A stretch of DNA of 64,000 bases from Flavobacterium agricola (lineage in GTDB: Bacteria > Bacteroidota > Bacteroidia > Flavobacteriales > Flavobacteriaceae). This document shows, in pieces, positions 61,047 through 64,000 of this stretch (positions are counted from its first letter, which is position 1; the number at the start of each line of letters is the position of its first letter). The notes under the pieces are model-generated. The model did no database searches. It saw only the letters and a list, made by a program, of their open reading frames with translations, and had not been told where the DNA came from. The stretch is taken from positions 868,001-932,000 of the forward strand of contig NZ_CP081495.1 in NCBI RefSeq assembly GCF_025919725.1, in the 5' to 3' direction. Both the position numbers and the translations under genes were made by a program.

Positions 61047-61639
61047 GAATTATTTCTGGTAAATATAAAGGCCGAAAAATAGATCCACCCAAAAACCTAC
61101 CGGTACGCCCAACAACCGATATGGCAAAAGAAGCTTTGTTTAACATTTTAAACAATCATTTTAACTTAACCGAACTTAAGGTTTTAGATTTATTTGCAGG
61201 TACTGGCAGCGTTTCGTTCGAATTTGCATCGCGCGGTTCTAAACCCATTGTTTCGGTAGATGGCGATATGGGCTGCGTAAATTTCATTAAAAAAGTTACA
61301 AAAGAATTTGATTTTGATATTTCTGCCGTAAAATCTGATGTTATCAAGTTTTTAGAGCGTCATCAGGCAACCTACGATATCATTTTTGTTGATCCACCTT
61401 ACGATTTTTCTGACGAAACCTTCAAACAAATTATCGATTTAATTTTTGAAAATGAATTATTAGATGAAGAAGGTATGTTGGTAGTAGAACATTCTAAACA
61501 TACCAACCTAGAAAATATAGAACATCATAGTTTTGATCGTAATTACGGCGGAACCGTTTTCTCCTTTTTTGAATATGAATTTGAAGAAGATGAAGACGAG
61601 GACGACGATGTAGATGATTTTGAAACCGATAACGAATAA
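61043..61639 (+). CDS. rsmD: 16S rRNA (guanine-966 N2)-methyltransferase with acidic tail
   Basis: 198 aa. MRIISGKYKGRKIDPP start, RPTTDMAKEALFNIL, LDLFAGTGSVSFEFASRG SAM motif (about residues 48-65, run DLFAGTGSVSFE) and catalytic FVDPPYDF (about 115-122). The usual RsmD ends near residue 180; the last roughly 20 residues here (EFEEDEDEDDDVDDFETDNE) are an acidic tail. It methylates G966 of 16S rRNA. Coupled to the DUF3822 gene. Confidence 0.93.
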   Translation: MRIISGKYKGRKIDPPKNLPVRPTTDMAKEALFNILNNHFNLTELKVLDLFAGTGSVSFEFASRGSKPIVSVDGDMGCVNFIKKVTKEFDFDISAVKSDVIKFLERHQATYDIIFVDPPYDFSDETFKQIIDLIFENELLDEEGMLVVEHSKHTNLENIEHHSFDRNYGGTVFSFFEYEFEEDEDEDDDVDDFETDNE

Positions 61640-61644
61640 TCGTT

Positions 61645-61674
61645 AAAAAGAGAACAACCATGTTCTCTTTTTTT
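61645..61674 (+). terminator. rsmD terminator
   Basis: AGAGAACA/TGTTCTCT stem (61649-61656, 61661-61668) with loop ACCA and a T run of ten. Confidence 0.85.
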
Positions 61675-61737
61675 TTATCTTTAATTAAAATATATAGCAA
61701 CAAAAAAGTTGTAATCAAAAACCAATCATCATAAAAC

Positions 61738-63279
61738 ATGACTATTAAACGCGTATTTTTTGCCTTAGCTTTTATTGTAATAGCTTTAGTTGCTGTTTTG
61801 GTTATTAAAATGGTTAGCTATCCATTTCAACCAACCAAAAAACTAAAAGATCATGCTAAAGTTTATCCTTACAACGGCAAAGCGATAAACCGCTTAGCTC
61901 AAGCCATTCGTATTCCTACAATAAGCAACGTAAATTACGAAAACACCGATTTTAAACCGTTTAATGATTTTAAATCATTTTTAATCAATTCGTACCCGGC
62001 CATTTACAAACAAATGGATACGTTAACCATTAATAAACACGGCTTAGTTTTTAAATGGAAAGGAAAAGATGCTACCAAAAAGCCCATTTTATTTCTATCT
62101 CATCAAGATGTAGTACCAATTAGCGATTATAATTTTGAACTTGATCCTACAACAGGCGATCGCGTATTTAACTTAACCAATACCGAAACCGATTCGATTA
62201 CTGAATACCAAAGCGAATGGAAATATCCGCCATTTAGTGGCGCAGTTGCTAACGGCCGTATATACGGACGCGGAACTTTAGATATGAAAGGGATGCTTAT
62301 TGCCATTATGGAAGCTGCAGATGAATTAATTGCTGAAAACTACCAACCCGAACAAGATGTTTATTTTGCTTTTGGACAAGATGAAGAAGTTAGCGGACTA
62401 AACGGTGCTAAAAAAATTGCAGAATATTTTAAAGAACAAAACATTCATTTTGATGCTGTTTATGATGAAGGCGGATTTGTATTAGGTCCAAAAACGGTAT
62501 TAAAAGCGGTAGATAAAGCAGTTGCAACCGTTGGCGTTGGCGAAAAAGGCTTTTTAACCGTTGCCATTCGTGTAAACGGTACGGGCGGACATTCTTCTAT
62601 TCCTCCTAAAAAAGGCAGCTTAGTTTTAGCTGCAGAACTTGCAGAAAAACTAAATACCAACCAATTGCCTGCAACTATAATTCCGCCAGTAGCAAACTTT
62701 ATTAATAATATTGGTGGTGCCATGGATTTTAAATCAAAATTGGCTATTTCAAACCAATGGTTGCTAGGGGGCGTTTTACTAAAAACACTCGAAAATACGC
62801 CAGCATCTAACGCTATGGTTCGTACAACAACAGCTTTAACCATGATGCACGCCAGCGATGCACCTAACGTTTTATCGGCAACAACTACGTTAACCGTAAA
62901 CTTTAGAATTTTACAAGGACAAACGGTTGCTGATGTTTTAGAACATGTTAAAAAGCAATGCGAAGGTTATGATACCGAAATTGATATTATATCGCAACGT
63001 GAACCATCTAACCTTTCGCCAACCGATAGCAAACAATATTTATTTTTAAAAGATGTTATTGCTAAAAACTATCCAAATGCTATTATAACCCCATATTTAA
63101 CCATTGGCGGAACCGATAGCTATAAATACGAATTGGTTTCTGATAATGTTTTTCGCTTTATGCCAGTACAAATAAATGAATACGAGCAACGTTTAATTCA
63201 TAATGATAACGAATCGATTTCAATAGAAAACTACATGCGCATGATTAACCATTTTAAATTACTAATGCAACAACCTTAG
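61738..63279 (+). CDS. membrane-anchored M20-family peptidase
   Basis: 513 aa. An N-terminal transmembrane or uncleaved signal segment (about residues 7-27) is followed by an M20 metallopeptidase: SHQDVVP (His122, Asp124), GRGTLDMKGM (metal-bridging Asp182), FGQDEEVSG (general base Glu216, ligand Glu217), and the dimerisation lid near 270-400. It resembles carboxypeptidase S-type enzymes. Catalysis probably faces the periplasm. Transcribed alone, with its own terminator. Confidence 0.9.
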   Translation: MTIKRVFFALAFIVIALVAVLVIKMVSYPFQPTKKLKDHAKVYPYNGKAINRLAQAIRIPTISNVNYENTDFKPFNDFKSFLINSYPAIYKQMDTLTINKHGLVFKWKGKDATKKPILFLSHQDVVPISDYNFELDPTTGDRVFNLTNTETDSITEYQSEWKYPPFSGAVANGRIYGRGTLDMKGMLIAIMEAADELIAENYQPEQDVYFAFGQDEEVSGLNGAKKIAEYFKEQNIHFDAVYDEGGFVLGPKTVLKAVDKAVATVGVGEKGFLTVAIRVNGTGGHSSIPPKKGSLVLAAELAEKLNTNQLPATIIPPVANFINNIGGAMDFKSKLAISNQWLLGGVLLKTLENTPASNAMVRTTTALTMMHASDAPNVLSATTTLTVNFRILQGQTVADVLEHVKKQCEGYDTEIDIISQREPSNLSPTDSKQYLFLKDVIAKNYPNAIITPYLTIGGTDSYKYELVSDNVFRFMPVQINEYEQRLIHNDNESISIENYMRMINHFKLLMQQP

Positions 63280-63298
63280 GTGATTTAATACATAAATG

Positions 63299-63328
63299 CA
63301 AAAAGGCAGTTTTATAACTGCCTTTTTT
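63299..63328. terminator. bidirectional terminator
   Basis: AAAAGGCAGTT/AACTGCCTTTT stem (63301-63311, 63316-63326) with loop TTAT; between the M20 peptidase and the convergent lipoprotein. Confidence 0.85.
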
Positions 63329-63761
63329 ATTGTTTATAAATTTCTGTATTTGATTGATATAAAACCCCAGAATCAGAATCGTAAGCATATTCAGTATTAG
63401 AATACGTTGCCCCATCTTTATTTGGCAAAATAACTGATACATCTGCATCAGGTAAAAATATTTCTGCTTGCGATTTATCACTATTAAATACTATAAAAGC
63501 ACTAGAAACTGCTGTATCAGCTGTTTCAATAACCGGATCTAATCGAATACCAATAGTAAAAACTTGCACACAACTATTTTGTAATTGGCTCCAAGTTTGG
63601 CCTGCGCTACCAATGCATCCATGATCATCTTTATCATTCCCAATAATTGAATGATTTGTTTCTTGCATCGAATCAGTTTCTTTTAAATCAGTAGTAACCG
63701 ATTTGTTGGTACACGAAATGCTTATAAAAGCTAAAAATATAAAGGTGTAAAATTTATTCAT
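63327..63761 (-). CDS. hypothetical lipoprotein, 144 aa
   Basis: Signal ends ISISC (Cys17). The mature protein begins with a Ser/Thr/Asp-rich linker and contains GCIGSAGQTWSQLQNSCVQVF (two cysteines that could form a disulfide, near residues 49 and 64), then a beta-rich region. I do not recognise the family with confidence, although SAGxTWS...C patterns appear in other small bacterial lipoproteins. Followed by the terminator shared with the M20 gene; 128 bp from the divergent gene at the window edge. Confidence 0.65.
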   Translation of the reverse strand: MNKFYTFIFLAFISISCTNKSVTTDLKETDSMQETNHSIIGNDKDDHGCIGSAGQTWSQLQNSCVQVFTIGIRLDPVIETADTAVSSAFIVFNSDKSQAEIFLPDADVSVILPNKDGATYSNTEYAYDSDSGVLYQSNTEIYKQ

Positions 63762-63889
63762 AATGCGGTTTTTTTAAATAATAATTTGTTTTTTCTGCTT
63801 GTTCAAAAAACTCTTTACAATATATTTAAATTAATATTTGTAAATCGCATTAAAAAAATAAGTAATTTAAAGTTATAATTTTTTTACGA

Positions 63890-64000
63890 ATGAATGCAAC
63901 ATATGTTCCGATTGCTGAAGCGCAAATGCTTATTAAAAAACCTGTAAGTGAGGTTTTTAATGCTTTTATAGATCCAGAAATCACCAAAAACTTTTGGTTT
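63890..64000 (+). CDS. SRPBCC-domain protein, 5' part only
   Basis: ATG at 63890 and 37 codons in frame to the window end: MNATYVPIAEAQMLIKKP followed by VSEVFNAFIDPEITKNFWF. The VFxAFIDPEITKNFWF pattern is the beginning of the AHSA1/START-like SRPBCC fold (ligand-binding or stress-related). The gene is cut by the window edge, so length and function cannot be judged. Confidence 0.6.
   Translation, partial: MNATYVPIAEAQMLIKKPVSEVFNAFIDPEITKNFWF

Noticed and set aside
1..64000. tRNA, rRNA, insertion sequence, prophage or integron
   Set aside because: Intergenic gaps are short and none shows a cloverleaf or rRNA segment by eye; no transposase, integrase or recombinase reading frame and no att-like duplications were seen. 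A formal scan was not possible.

Overview
The window is a contiguous, AT-rich piece of a Bacteroidota chromosome, most likely from the family Flavobacteriaceae (Flavobacterium/Myroides-like). The evidence is gene content and signals. It carries several lineage-typical families (DUF4835/PorD-like, DUF4920, DUF4494, DUF1599, DUF3822, DUF6495, DUF6913, BT_3928, GEVED). It has the Bacteroidota gene order bamD-rpoZ-coaBC-DUF4835-recN. Starts lack clear Shine-Dalgarno sequences, and several upstream regions carry the Bacteroidota -7 box TAnnTTTG with a -33 TTG. The layout is that of a core chromosome: about 73 protein genes in short operons, hairpin terminators between convergent genes, and no tRNA, rRNA, insertion sequence, prophage or CRISPR array that I could see.

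Layout. 0-5 kb: epoxide-hydrolase-like enzyme, hypothetical proteins, formimidoylglutamase, RhlE-type RNA helicase. 5-9.4 kb: GlpD, and a beta-carbonic anhydrase next to a SulP transporter (probable bicarbonate uptake). 9.4-11 kb: divergent dps/oxyR peroxide-stress pair. 11-15 kb: MnmD, two lipoproteins, IlvE. 15-20 kb (minus strand): bamD-rpoZ-coaBC-DUF4835-recN. 20-24 kb: ferritin, DapA, and a 5'-nucleotidase split into two genes. 24-28 kb: LigA and the rpsF-rpsR-rplI ribosomal operon. 28-34 kb: LytTR response regulator, PriA, DUF2147, YihY and NadC. 34-36.4 kb: a two-gene secreted surface-protein unit (tail-fibre-like protein plus CshA/GEVED adhesin-like protein) behind a perfect palindrome. 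36.4-40 kb: DJ-1/PfpI, CsaA-like, RlmH, DUF4494, FolP. 40-44 kb: DUF1599, BT_3928, ABC permease, thioredoxin-like, TpiA. 44-48 kb: DUF2520, KdsC-like, UbiA-like, Maf, MscS. 48-50.4 kb: a frameshifted sodium:solute symporter with a tiny membrane ORF in front, then an AT-hook-like protein. 50-57 kb: Fsa/transaldolase, SDR, GT9, ComM-like ATPase, Lrp/AsnC, M14 peptidase. 56.5-58 kb: a frameshifted XRE regulator with an operator-like upstream region, and a spermidine-synthase-like protein. 58-64 kb: KdsB, RecD-like helicase, DUF3822-RsmD, M20 peptidase, a lipoprotein, and the start of an SRPBCC-domain gene cut by the window edge.

Most of this is ordinary housekeeping. I found no clear unknown multi-gene system. 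The best leads are small-scale: (i) a symporter reading frame broken twice, both times needing a -1 shift, once exactly at the dnaX-type heptamer A AAA AAG; (ii) a 61-bp perfect palindrome swallowing the last codons and stop of the RNA helicase; (iii) a perfect 21-bp-arm palindrome over the promoter of the surface-protein pair; (iv) an upstream region full of TTGT/ACAA half-sites before an XRE regulator that is itself frameshifted in a run of nine A; (v) a 5'-nucleotidase whose two domains are separate, reordered genes.
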